Part shown: positions 1-11,457 of the stretch, in pieces
How positions within the stretch are numbered: the first letter of the stretch is position 1
Layout of the letters: each line of letters begins with the position of its first letter
Source of the DNA: Paracamarosporium sp. OC-R06-R3
Lineage: Eukaryota > Ascomycota > Dothideomycetes > Pleosporales > Didymosphaeriaceae
Assembly: GCA_019828545.1 (NCBI GenBank)
Contig: JACVRA010000089.1
Span: 124,001 to 188,000, forward strand
Reading direction: 5' to 3'
Length of the DNA stretch: 64,000 bases
Notes under the pieces: model-generated
Told to the model about the DNA's origin: nothing
The model's input: the letters and a program-made list of their open reading frames with translations, nothing else
The model's database searches: none
Program-made: the position numbers and the translations under genes

Positions 1-1897
1 GAAGGCTCGAAGGATGCCAAAATCGCGCGGTGACAGGCATACGAATCCTTTGACGAATGCGGGGGTCAGCCTAGGACAGTTCCTCTTGCGACTAATCTAC
101 TTTTCAAAACATCATCGGCCACTGACTTGTTCACATCCGCCCTATTCCCGTTGGACACTAACGAGCAGCACCAGTGCATGCACGGGGACCAGTACCTGAT
201 GTCCAGAACGTGCTTGGTGCATTGGCGTTCTGACAGGGTCGGGAAGTTACCGATGAAGGATGTCTATGAACTGCGGGAGGAGTGCAGCAGCGTAACGGTT
301 AGCTGGGTCTGTGGCTAGGGAGTAGAAACATGGTATGCTCCAACGTCAAAACGACTTTCTACTCTCCAAGACTTGACGTTCTTATGCAATTCTTGGCACC
401 GGCTATTACCGCCGCGAGTAATGAAGATATGTTGCCGGCTTTCAGATATATGACGATGACTGGGCTGAAGTCGAACCATCTCGAGACGAGGTTGTACATT
501 ACCGATCATGAAGCTTCCATAGTACCTGTACCTCAGTTAGTCATCATTGTAATCATGAGAAACTCAATACCATTGTTTATATTCTTGAAGTGGGTCAAAT
601 ATGCAACGGCTGGCCGGGTATTATAGCCACAATAGTTATTCTTTGATATGCTTAGGCTTATAATTGCGGACTCACAATGAACTCTGCCGTGTGTGTCCCT
701 GAATCACTTGGTTTACTTGTCGTGGACCGCGGGAGTCGCGGGAATTGCAAAGCTCCGACCAATATTGGTCCACGTCCGCGTCACCCTTCATGACGCGACA
801 TGGTAAACCTTGAGCCTCGTAGAATCGACGCAAAAGAATAGACAGTTGAGAAAACAAGGCTGAAGCGAAGCCACTATTTGCGCTCGGGACTCTTCAAAGT
901 AGCCACTGTGCGGCTGAAGAGTACGAAGTCTTCATCAAGAGCCTCTAGAAGATGTATAACTCTTAGCGAGCTGAGAACCATGAACAAAACAGTTCTAGAC
1001 GTTGGGCGAGTAGATTTAGCGCCCCAGCTTACAACTGCCGCCTGTCGTTCGGGGTTATGTGCTTGAGAGAACCCCGGCCCTATACCTAGGGCCATAGCCG
1101 CTGTCGCGACCAACCGTGGAGCATGACCACTCTCCTAGTTGACCCAACACTGCAGGACTACTCGCGCTAAAACCCTTTGCTGGAAGGATGGACAGCACAG
1201 CCTTGCCCCTGTCACAGACAACGATTCACACCGCGTTCGGCCCCGCCAACGGCTCAGGCTGTCCAGTGAACAGACCAACACAAGAAGCAGGGAATTTTTA
1301 CGGTTTGCCAGCCCCAGAATCATCAGATCAGCAAACAAGGATATCCATCGCCCGACACGGGACAAGCACGCCATTGAAGATCCACATCCCGTCGGCCGTT
1401 GTGTGCCAAAGAAATGCCTGTGCGGCTATTAAATACCCATTTCAATCGATGATTCTCAGAAGATCATAAAGCCTGAGTCGTTCTATGACGTGAGTTGCAT
1501 CGCCTCGCAAGCGAACCCAAGGACCTAAAAACCTGCACCATTACCAATCGGCGTCCGACACTTCAGCAGCTTGTCCATGCAGGGGGCGATAAAGTGCTGA
1601 AGCGTTAGATGCATTCTTACAAGCCAGGGCATCCACGTTCCAGCCCAACGTCTTCGTATGATTTTGACGCGGGAGGCGACCAGGGGCAGAATCCCTGATT
1701 GCCATGTGCATCCTGACGCATACCGAATGTTTGAAGAAAAGCAATACCGTAGCTAGCGAATGCAAGGTAAAGCGAAAAGAAAACAAGAACCACACATCGC
1801 GGGCCTCTATTCGATAATTGTTTACGCAGGTATAGTAAGGAAATCTATACAGTTTTCAACAATGCTGAAGGTAATTTGAACAGCGCAGGCTCCACCA
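1..1897. other. No supported gene
   Basis: Only short open frames without recognisable domains occur on either strand. None has a paired splice pattern or a family signature I know. The stretch may be intergenic or decayed, and no tRNA, rRNA or repeat could be supported. Confidence 0.5.
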
Positions 1898-2784
1898 CTA
1901 CTTGCCGCCGACGGCATACATGGGAATGTGCTTTTCCATCTCGTCCCTTACGCCAGGCTGGCCACGCTTGGAAAACTTTCCATTCATACCCATTTTTTTC
2001 TCTGTGAGCCAGAGACGCAGCAGTATTACATATCTCACGATGAGAAAGACGATGATAGATCCTACCAGAATCCCGACGATGTAGCCTGCCACTAGACCGC
2101 TCGAATGTTTGTCTAAGTCGAGGAAATTGTACGTATACCAACCCTGCAACGCGTGGGTAAGGTATGCGAGAGAAAGATACAAAGCCAAGACAACAACAAT
2201 CGGAATTATGTGTACAAACGGCAACGGCTCGGTCCGCGGGAATATGATTTCGAAGAGCGCGTATGCTGAGTTGAGCGCATGTTGGGAAGTGTTGGACCAC
2301 AAGTCTTTGGTCGTAGGAAAACCATTCTCCGGCGCAAGCAAAGCCCAGAATACAGCTACGAATATTTTAGTGGGTCGTTACATCACTCGTAGCAAGGGCA
2401 CGTACCAGTCACGATGAAGGGGTATACAACAATGGTGGAGTAGAAAGCGCTGTGGGCCCATCGGAGGGGAGACACCCAGCGGTTCAGGAACGGTCTTCCC
2501 GTGAGCCAGTAGCTTCCGGTATGCAAAGCAGCGAAGGCAAAGTAGAACGCAAGGCCCCAATACGTGAGAATTGTGAAGTACGAGAATGAGTGTCCGGTGT
2601 CTATGCCCCTCCCATGGGTGCCATTCCAGCCAAAGATATAAAACTGTGTCGCAAAGGCATATAGCGAGAGAAGCGCGCGTGCGAAGAACAGGACAGCTGG
2701 AGGAAGTATCCACGAGGTTGCGAACCGGTAAGTTGGATCGAAGCCGCTCTCACGGCGTGAGGCAGTTGGTCTCCAGATGGCCAT
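1898..2784 (-). CDS. AIG1/FAR-17a family integral membrane protein
   Basis: Two exons, 2406-2784 and 1898-2355, joined over a 50-bp intron with donor GTACGT, branch-like ACTAAAA and acceptor TAG; the join is in frame and gives 278 aa. The protein is almost entirely hydrophobic, with about six membrane spans: near residues 25-45, 60-80 and 100-125 in exon 1, and three more in exon 2. It ends with a short basic cytosolic tail. The spacing and the aromatic/His content match the fungal FAR-17a/AIG1-like family. Animal members (AIG1, ADTRP) are threonine hydrolases of fatty-acid esters of hydroxy fatty acids. The same activity is possible here, but I did not verify the catalytic Thr/His pair by alignment. 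The ATG at 2784 is the first in frame and opens a plausible N-terminus. The neighbours give no pathway hint. Confidence 0.82.
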
Positions 2785-3430
2785 TGTTTTTGTTTGCGAT
2801 GAAACCCTCTCTGGCGCGTCGCAATTATGCGCTCTGTCTGGTGCTGGGGGTGTCCGTGATATGATGCGTGCAGCAGGATACGTAGGAGAACACAGTGCGA
2901 TCGCAGCGGCGTTGCGCTGGGTATACCAGCCTCAGCGCGACGTGGTCAAGAGGTCGTAGCGCCGCACTGCAAATTCCGTGTTTTAGGGCTGAAGCTGAGA
3001 CTCCGCCTCCGAAATTGTGGTCGCCTTACTAGTAACGTCCGAAGTGCAGGGGTAAAGCACGTGATGGCGCTAAAGGAAGCTATCATGTAACTTTACATTT
3101 GTCATTAAAACGACGCACAAGCGACTGATACGGTGTAATCAGAGTCTGCCCCTACCACCCGTGCCCCCATGCTCCTAGTATCCTAGAACGAGGGGCTACT
3201 GAACGACGAGGTTACGCTCAGACGCATACCGCCTTGTGCAAGGCATACCGCAGCCATCAACGCTCCCTGCACATGGCGTCGCGTCTAATCCACATCGGTA
3301 CATCCCTAGAGATCGACTGGTCCCGTACATATCCACCACCATGACCGCCCTGTCGGCGTCCATCATATCAACAACTCAAACATTGCATACCATTCGCCCA
3401 CTCACATACCTCTGATTTGCCATCCCTTAC
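2785..3430. other. Intergenic, divergent promoter space
   Basis: This lies between the 5' ends of the AIG1-like gene (minus) and the bZIP-like gene (plus). No gene or repeat is seen. Regulatory sites could not be assigned. Confidence 0.5.
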
Positions 3431-3579
3431 TATGAGTGATTCAAAGGCAAGTGTTCGCTCGCTAGCCCCTCTAGCAGTGAACTGACCATCCAGTTAGAAA
3501 GCACAGAATCTAGCTCGAATTCGGGACAATCAACGTAAGTCAACCCATACTTTTTCTTCATCTGTGTTCTTCTCTCAGA

Positions 3580-4504
3580 GCCACGCTTGGTTTTCCGGAC
3601 CTTCCGATGGCGCCAGATGCACTGTTTGCCCTTTGCTGTGCCGCGGAAGCAGGTTCTCGCCGTCCGAGTGGAGATCAGTCGCGCGACTAGTGGATAGCCC
3701 TGAGTCAACGCATGTTAACCAGACACAGGGCGATCGCGAGCACGGCGAAAAGAATACCTCCAAGAGCTAGAAGCCAAGATACGTGATTGCGAACATGTGG
3801 GCGTCGAAGCATCCACAGAGATTCAAGGCGCAGCCCGCAAGGTCCTGGACGAGAACCGCAAGTTGCGAGCACTACTTCACGAGCGGGGCGTTTCTGATCC
3901 GGAGATTGCCGTGGCATTGGGTAGTATGCACGACAGATCATATGGGCAGATATCAGCATCACAGTCATTAAGTGCCATGCTTGAGCGGAGAATAGCTTAC
4001 ACCGCCCCGGCATTTTCGAGTTCTCCAGTCAGCCCTCAGGACGTCCGAAATACCCCTCTTACACCCGTGAACCCGCCACTTGCAATTCCGGTGCCTCGTT
4101 CGGCGGCAATGAGCAGCAACGACTCGCCGAGTCCTCACTCAATCGTCTCGAGCATGGGTACTCCACCTCCATCGTTCCACGGTACACCATACTTGCATAC
4201 TTCTCTAACACCAGCTCCTGAGATGAGAGAAGATGTGCCGCCGTTCATGCCATACGATCAGTCGTTCCAAACTGCCTGGCCACGACAACAACCCCATCCG
4301 CATCACCAACACGTCGCCGATCCTACCAGTTACTACAACACATCCTCCTGTGTCGATGCAGCCAACATAATACGAACAATGCGAACCGATGCGGGTGCAG
4401 AGCTTGAAGCTGAATTGGGCTGTCAGCCTGGACAACATTGCTACGTTAACAACGCGGTGGTTTTTAATGTTATGGACAGGTACACAAGTCCACATGGTGT
4501 ATGA
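3580..4504 (+). CDS. bZIP-like transcription factor with a disrupted 5' half
   Basis: From 3731 to the stop at 4504 one frame reads RSRARRKEYLQELEAKIRD, a fungal bZIP basic-region end running into a heptad helix. It continues with GVEASTEIQ, ARKVLDENRKLR and LRALLHERGVSD, then a Ser/Pro-rich region and an acidic, Cys-containing C-terminus. This layout is typical of a Pezizomycotina bZIP-like regulator family. Upstream, 3582-3722 is open in a different frame and ends in LVDSPESTHVNQ, exactly what should precede the basic region. The two frames meet at 3723-3730 with a shift of 2 mod 3 and no credible intron. A donor GTAAGT at about 3536 and an acceptor CAGAG at about 3582 suggest one more upstream exon, encoding a Ser-rich stretch ending SSNSGQST; a start near 3432 is not in its frame. 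So either the gene is mutated, or the sequence has an indel, or the splicing is unusual. Nuclear, DNA-binding by family. Confidence 0.6.
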
Positions 4505-6263
4505 GAGCAAAGACAGATATCTTAAGAAAACAAACCTTTATACCGCGATTCGGCGATTCCGAGGCACGTTCGCTCCGATAGATTCGGAAGAAACACGACG
4601 AAATCGGTGACCCGCGTACCCATGGTGTCTATCAATATTTTAAAATTCAGCATCCCAAGCAATAGGTTCTTGGGCCTTTCTGATGGGAAACGGGGATAAA
4701 AGCATGGCTTGAGGCTGTCCGGCTAGCCCGAGAAGACTGTGCAGGGACATGTTTCTACGATGTCAAGCGGAGTTATCGAGGCACTGAGGCGAACGAACCT
4801 CCTGCCAACATCGTAGTTCGATGCAGGACCACGAAGTTCATAATATGATGACATTAGAAGTGTTTAGACTTTTAGACATTAAGCTAGACCGGACAGTGCT
4901 CGCGCAGTCGCAACACTGTCCAGCTTGTAGTTCGAGAGCGGACATGAGCGGCCATATATGCAAAAATAGAAGTTATCGTCTTAAGCATTTGTTTTGATAC
5001 ATCCCGAAATCATTTCTAAGTGCACCGGTTGTTGAACTCGAGCTTGCATTAACCGGCAGCTTTCATTGTTGTATGGAACTAGGGAGTAGAGGAGTGGCGC
5101 GATATTAACGAACCAAGAGTGGTGCAAGTGACCGCAACAAACTCTGCATTCAAGTGTCCGCAACCAACCTGTACCCTTGCCGGCCTTTCTGATAACTCCC
5201 TACCTTGCCCATCCAACGCAAAGCACCGTTGGGAACAGGGGATCTCAAAAAGTAACCATGATACGCCAAACAAATCCGAAACACCGTCTTCCCAGGGGAC
5301 ACACCGCATCCACGACCTCGACAAATCCGGTGAAGATAAGCAATCATGGCAGCCTGCAAGGAAAAAAAAACTCACGGAAAAAGAAAAAAAGAAGATCCCA
5401 GAACCCCACCCCAAACCTCACCCACCAAGCCCGCCCACCCCCAAAGAAACCACACACTCACACAACCTGACTAATCCTCTATCTCTCCAACCCTACAATT
5501 CCAACCGAACGATTCGCTCTGACGCGCCCCAGTCCCTCTTTGCCGTCGTTCCGTACAGAGAACGAACCACAGCACACACCAACCCCGCAACACGAATACG
5601 AACCCACTCTCTCCCCACAGTACCGTATCAGAGGATTAAGTCTCCTTTACACTCGCGTTCAGGGCAATAAATTAAGCTGAACCTTACGTATCACTTTTAG
5701 TCTAGGACTGCCTAACTTACTGCATTTTCGTGCTCTCGTATGCGCGTGCGTCGGTCGGATTTTGATTTCTGTGGCATACGTGTGGTGAGGTATTTTCTTA
5801 CCCTGGTGTGTATTTGTTCCGGAGGTTTGGGGTTGAATTTAGAATAATGGTAGAAACGCAGAGTAGTAGGAAGCTCGAAGGTCGTGCGGCTAGTTGTAGG
5901 TCTGTGAGCTTGTGAGGTGAGGTGTCGTGGATGTGTGGCGGGTTTGAGAAGGGAGATAATCGGGCGAGTGACAGATTAAAAATTTTTTGGCATTCTAGAT
6001 AGGATTGGGAGAATGAGTATGTGAGCTGGGGATTAAATGTGTTGAGGGATATGTCAATATAGGTGGGTACGCGTTGCGTTGCGTGTGTGACATTTATCTA
6101 TCCACCCTACCTTCCTACATATAACATGATTCATCACGCTCAGAAACCCGACCAACAAGCACGCTACTCCGCCTCCCCAAGCCATCATCTGAAATAAAAA
6201 ACAAAAACCACCTCATCCCCATCCCCACCCAAACAATCCACATAAAGCATAGTCCTCTCCTAC
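4505..6263. other. Gene-free, base-skewed stretch
   Basis: A continuous open frame at 5119-5670 is C/A-rich low-complexity with no domain, so I do not call it a gene. From about 5700 to 6080 the plus strand turns T/G-rich, and from 6100 to 6260 it is C/A-rich again, leading into the 3' end of the minus-strand transporter gene. No RNA gene or mobile element is seen. Confidence 0.5.
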
Positions 6264-7947
6264 CTACTCCATCCTCTTCCTAACCCTCGGCAACCCAACC
6301 CAAAACGCAATCATAGCAACATACAGCCCCACACAAACGGGATGCAAAACCCATGTGCCGGCCGCTTGCGCAAGAATACCCGTCGTAAACGGCGCCACCG
6401 CACCCCCCGAGCTGCCCGCACCGCCGATGAATCCAATCGCCGTGGTCTGCACGTGGCGAGGCATGAGGCGCGAGAAGATGGTTTGGGCGCAGGGGTAGAC
6501 TGGTCCGAGGAGTAGGCCTAGCAGAGAGACGGCCACCGCGTCCCCGATTACGTTGGGGACGAGCCAGACGAGGAGTTGCAGGCAGAGGGTTCCTACGGTT
6601 AGGGCGGTCACGAAGGTTTTTTCGCCGATGCGGGGCGCGAGGTGTGTGAGGACGAAGCGGCCGAGGGTAATGCCGCCCTTTTGGGTGTTAGTTTGGATAA
6701 AGTGGATTGGTAGGAGTTTACTTCATGAAAAGGGGGGAGGGTCGTGGACGAATAGATGGAGAGATGGACACATGAACATACGAACACAAACTTACCCAAA
6801 ACCCAGCAGTAACGTAACCCACCCTCCCAGGATCCCCATCACGGTAATTAATCAAGAAAGAAATCACCCAGCCCGAAATGGAGACCTCCGCCCCTTGATA
6901 CGCAAAGATAAACAGCGCGCCGAAAACAGTAACGCGGTTCTTGAGCGCGAGCTTCAGGTTCTTCGACTTGGACTCTGCGGTCTCGGTCCCCGCGGCTGGT
7001 GCCTGCGCGCTCAGCAGCGTCTGCGGGTGGTCTTCTGCATACGACCAGAATGCCCACGCCGCGAAGACCATACAGCATAGACGCAGGCCCACGCAGATGA
7101 AGTAGAACCGCGACCACAGCACGCCTCTAGACGCCATGGCCGTCCCGATAATCGGCGCAACGATACCTCCCAGGCCGTAACTCCCATGGGCAGCGCCGAG
7201 AATAGCACTAGGCGGGTGCAAGTTTGCGCAAAAGACGTTGTTGAGCGCGAGCGACGTCGCAGCTCCATAGCCCAGGAGGAAGAAAGACACGATCACGGCG
7301 GCATAAGGCGGCGTCGCGACGAGCATGATGTACGCGGCGAGCAGGAGGACCTCGGAGAACACAAGGGTCTTCGCGCGCCCGAGTTTCCCCAGCGTCGCGT
7401 TGCAGAAGAAGGCCGCGCTGATGAAGCCTGCTGCGTTGCCGACGAAGACCATGGACATCACGGCGTACCCGATGCGGTAGTAGGTTTCCATGTAGGGGAT
7501 TAGAGCTCCGACGACTGTGGGGCTGTTAGTTTTCTGGGGTTATATGGGATTGGTGGTATGCAGACCAGAGTCGTTGATCCCGTTTCCGAAGTAGATTAAG
7601 CAGCAGCAGAGGATCCGCCATTTGTTCATGGGTGGGTTGTTCCAGGTCTGCATCTGGCTGACTGCTTCGTTTGCGGTTGGAGAGCTGGGACGGCTGATCT
7701 CGAGTTCATTTGGTGTCTTTGGGGTTTGGAAACCTGAGGGTTCGCCTTTGGGTGTTTGGGGCGCTGTCGAGGGTCCATTGTAGCGTTGGCCGAAGGTGAG
7801 GTCGTCGAGTTCTATGTTGGAGGGGGCTTCTTTTCTGATGGAGGTTGTCTTTTGGTAGGTAGCTGGTGGGTTGGTGACAGGAGGGTCTGGGGGTGAGGAA
7901 GATGATTGCTGTATATCGAACAAGCCGTGCAAGGCTGCGGATGCCAT
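6264..7947 (-). CDS. MFS transporter (fucose-permease/BSC6-like)
   Basis: Three exons: 7566-7947, 6796-7514 and 6264-6677, giving 504 aa in frame. The intron donors are GTCTGC and GTAAGT, and both introns contain a CTAAC branch. The first ~115 residues are a hydrophilic Ser/Pro/Thr-rich cytosolic leader, followed by about 12 membrane spans. WRILCCCLIYFGNGINDS starts span 1 and continues over the first intron into GALIPYM. FFLLGYGAATSLALNNVF and GAAHGSYGLGGIVAPIIG are characteristic of the fungal MFS subgroup that includes yeast Bsc6-like proteins and resembles sugar/fucose permeases. A charged loop of about 35 residues separates the two six-helix halves. The substrate is unknown. The start at 7947 was chosen as the first ATG before the leader. 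An upstream in-frame extension to 7989 has no clear start. Confidence 0.85.
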
Positions 7948-8992
7948 ATTGCAGGTCGACAATGTCTCACTTGGATGAATGTAATGCAATTGGAATGATC
8001 AATTGATTAGTATGATCACGTCGACATTGGTTAAGAGAGGGCAACAACTTGGACAGCAGAGCAATTATCTGCGGTGCACTTCCAGACATGCGGTCAAGAT
8101 AAGCCCTGTTGACGATGACTGGATGAGGAACTCGACTGGCACGTGTGACGCCTCGCGAGTGTCATTGCTGAATAATTCTGCGGGGGAAAAAGCCAGATCC
8201 AGCGGGTCTCCACAATCGTGCTGCAAACTACATCCTCTCCCGACTTCTAGCCACTCGGCTTCGTTGCCTGATAACCATGGTTGTGGGCCGCAAGCCATTG
8301 AGCAGCATCTATATAAGAATATCGTGAACTCAATCGCGTAAACGGTGTTGCAAAGTCCACGTCTCGCAACTACATATTGAATCGAGGATCTTATCCGTCA
8401 AAATTTGGGTATGGAGAGGAAGCTATACTGCATGGAGGTAGAGCTGAAGCGGTACGAACTACTTGATTTAGTTTGGCGAAGCACACATCTGCGCTGACAA
8501 GGTTTCTATATCGGGTTAAGATAATACAATTAATACATAAGCGCATTAGAAGAACTCCCAGAGGGTGACAAAATAAATCGAACTCTTTTGGTCATGACAA
8601 GCACCAAAGCGTCCGATTTATTCTCCGTCATCCTCTGCAATTGCAGGCGCCCATGACCTTCACCGTAATATTGGTGACAGTCATTGAACCTCACCTCATT
8701 TGAGTAACTACGCCCAGCTAGAAAGCACATTCACTGAACCAACTGAATCATTTCCACAACCAAACACCCATGCATTCATTCAGTAGCCCAAAACTATACT
8801 AATCCGGGTATCCTAACCAAACTCCAATCAATTCTCAGGTCGGGACTCATTTCCCAACTCTCTTTACAAGAAGTACTCGGGCCCCTTCCATCTCGTGACG
8901 TCCGTACACCTGGAATTGGCCATCATCACATTCGGAGGCTTCTCGCGGTAATCACAGAGAATCCACTCTGCCTTCAGCCTGGCACCGCCCGC
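7948..8992. other. Gene-free region
   Basis: The small open frames at 8003-8341 and 8530-8730 show no family features. The region holds the MFS promoter and the 3' flank of the phosphatase gene. Confidence 0.45.
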
Positions 8993-10516
8993 CTAGAGGA
9001 AGTAATCTGCAACGGGTTTCTTCGCCGGCATGCCTCTCGAATCCTGCGGCGCCGCTTCAAACACCCTGTATCGCCGTCCGGGCCCATCACGCGGCTTCTG
9101 CATGCTCTCTCCCAGGACGGATGACAGCCGTCTATTTTCTTCGTTGACGGCGCCGTTAGGTCCCGCGTTGGAGCCTAGGATCCAGCCACCACCTCCACCT
9201 CCACGCTCGCCGTTGCTACGCCGCACGAAGCCTGCGTTGGAGCCGTCTTCGCCGAGTTCGAGGATGGCCGCGACGTTGCCGCAGCGATAACAGTAGTTGG
9301 GGGCGGACCACACGGTTACAATAGTCGAGTCGAACATTTCCTTAAAACCTTCCATAACTAGCTGATGCGCGCGTGCGATGAGGCTAAGGTCGTTCTTGTA
9401 GTTGAAGCATTTTACGATGTCGGCGCCGAAGAGGAAACCTGCGCCACGGGGCGATAGACCCCATCCGTCAATCTCATCAGGATCTGACCACAGCAGGTCG
9501 CACATGGCTCCCTCGTGTGGCACTTCTTGTTTCCGGTCGAGCAACCTAATCTTATCGATCGAATCGATCAAAGGCGAGAGACCGCCGTGGACGCATAGAA
9601 TAGCGCCAGTGTCGTTCCGCGACGAACCATTTGCAGAAGACGTGGCACCCGTGCCAGCTGCGCCTGACCGAGAAGGCGTAGGTCCTATCGGAGAGGAAGA
9701 GGCTGGGTTGGAATTGCCCTGGGACGCGGCACTTGATTGTGAGTCTCCGTTCCGTGCATAGCGGAACATAATCTCCCCGTTGGCATTCAGAGTTTCTATC
9801 TCGATGTCCTGTCCGGGATCTGGCAGGTCCACGTTGTCTGCAATGGGGCCGTCGGTCGGGTCTAGCGTCGTGGCAGCGCCGGTCACAAGGGCTCCAAGTG
9901 CTAGGTAATCGAACACCTCGCAGCAATACCGCCAGACGTTTGCGCTTCCGTACTTCCGCAGGCACTCATCGTAGAATCCGTATACTGTTGTGATCTGTCT
10001 CGACTCGTGGTTTCCGCGGATGAGGGTGATTCGGTCGGGGTAGCGGACTTTGAGGCAAAGTAATAGGAGAAATGATTCTAGTGAGTAGAAGCCTCTGTCG
10101 ACGAAGTCGCCTGGGTACGTCAGTGCCGGAGCGACCACTGCATGCCGCGTGTTGTCGAAAGAGCATACCCATGAACAGATAGTTTGTATCGGGCACATCG
10201 CCTCCAACTCTGAACAGCTCCATCAGGTCGTGGAATTGGCCGTGTATGTCACCGCATATCTAGACGGGCGTCCACATCAGCATCGCCCGGACGTTCCGCA
10301 TGTAATGACGTACTGTCACTGGCGCGTCCACTCCCACCACGTTGCCCTCTTCTATGAGCAACTCTCGTGCCTTGTAGCATAGCTCACGGACTTGGTTCTC
10401 AGGTATAGGTCGGCATGCGCGAAGCTGGGTGATGGCTCTGGAGACTGTGAGCGCCGCGTTCCGGGCAGTGTCGGTTACTCTGTGTACCTGTCGAGGTCGC
10501 TGCCGCCGATGCTCAT
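8993..10516 (-). CDS. ppg1: PPG1-like serine/threonine protein phosphatase (PP2A family)
   Basis: Four exons: 10488-10516, 10314-10437, 10169-10259 and 8993-10110, giving 453 aa. Introns of 50-58 bp begin GTACAC, GTACGT and GTATGC. All metallophosphatase signatures are present: GDIHGQ (54-59), GDFVDRG (82-88), GNHES (114-118), then HGGLSP and RAHQLVMEG in the C-terminal half. The metal-binding Asp/His/Asn and catalytic His are therefore retained. The N-terminus, the text around [12 protein letters not shown] and the C-terminal DYFL agree with fungal Ppg1 rather than PP2A, Sit4 or PP4. Yeast Ppg1 acts with the Far (STRIPAK-like) complex; that role here is inference. A Ser/Gly/Asn-rich insertion of about 93 residues (158-250) splits the catalytic domain between LALGALV and ILCVHGG. 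Some filamentous-fungal Ppg1 proteins have an insertion here, but its length is notable. Confidence 0.9.
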
Positions 10517-11103
10517 GGTGGCAGCTACGCCTTGGCCCGCGCGGGCAAAAATATGCGCGGATCCGTCAAAGTCGAAAGCAAGCGCTCCAGTCTGGTGCCA
10601 GCCGGAAAGCTTTGGTACGCAGAGATGGCGGCGGGCAGAGGTCGCGTGGGGCGGCGCGTGTAGCCTGGGGATATCCGAGATGGTGGATGAATATCGCGCG
10701 AACAACGAGCGCAAGCACGCGAGGCGAAACTATCAAGAGATAATTCGAACGGCTGGCAAGGTCGTGGGCAGCAAAAGATGGTGGTGAGTGCACGACGCAG
10801 TTAGCTCCGAAGTTGCGGGCGGGCAGGGATCAGCCACTTAGTGGCTTGGTCCTCCAAGCCGCAGGAGAGAGCTTGCCCGCACCGCCCAAAAGCCTCTCAC
10901 CAGCTTCCCACCCCCGCACCCACGCTCATTCCGCGCCTGTCCGCCGTCCAAGCATCTCAATTGGCTTGGTACGACCTATTCGCCGTACCCCCGGGCTCAA
11001 CAAAGCCATTGACACCCTCCAGGCCCTGCGATGCCTCCGCTGCACGCCCTGTAGCGCTCACACCACAATGCCTCCACATCTCCATCCCCGCTCGCGGTCG
11101 ACC
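10517..11103. promoter_or_regulatory. Divergent intergenic region between ppg1-like gene and small gene
   Basis: About 590 bp separate the start codons of two oppositely transcribed genes, so both promoters lie here. Overlapping open frames on both strands reflect GC-rich composition. No specific binding site could be assigned. Confidence 0.45.
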
Positions 11104-11457
11104 ATGTCGCTGTTCACCACCACCCTCGTGGTCTCCTTTCTTGTCGTTGCGACCCCGCATCTCCTCCCATGCCCCGTGGACCCCCGAACCCTCGCCGACT
11201 CCCCAGACCCAAGGAGGCGGAGGAGAGTGCCCAAGGACGAGACGTGCAACGACGTCATGAGTGAGGAGAGGAAGAAGATGAAGGAAGCCGATGAGTGGGC
11301 GGCCCCGAAGAGAGAGTGCCCTGTACCCAAGCCTGGTGGGCTCATCGGGCAGGTACTGGGGTTGAAGAAGGCAGAGGAAGATGAACAGCCACCCATCACA
11401 GTGCAAATTCGACGTGCGCGACGGAAACCCACGTCAACGGATGGGGAAGAGTCATAG
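11104..11457 (+). CDS. Small basic protein with N-terminal hydrophobic segment (hypothetical)
   Basis: From the ATG at 11104 this encodes 117 aa. Residues 1-20 (MSLFTTTLVVSFLVVATPH) form one hydrophobic segment, a signal anchor or an organellar/ER membrane helix. A Pro/Cys motif LPCPVDPR follows, then a highly charged Lys/Arg/Glu-rich body with a second Cys motif, ECPVPKPGG. The repeated CPV-P pattern looks deliberate and conserved, and I believe similar small proteins occur in other moulds, but I cannot name a family. An in-frame ATG at 11068 would add 12 residues. The open frame extends further upstream (10813) without a helix before it, so the shorter start is preferred. Its promoter is shared with the divergent phosphatase gene. 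Confidence 0.6.
   Translation: MSLFTTTLVVSFLVVATPHLLPCPVDPRTLADSPDPRRRRRVPKDETCNDVMSEERKKMKEADEWAAPKRECPVPKPGGLIGQVLGLKKAEEDEQPPITVQIRRARRKPTSTDGEES

Noticed and set aside
5119..5670. 183-codon open frame on the plus strand
   Set aside because: It is C/A-rich low-complexity (Pro/Thr/Lys/His-rich), has no domain, its frame starts without a clear ATG, and its composition alone explains the lack of stops.
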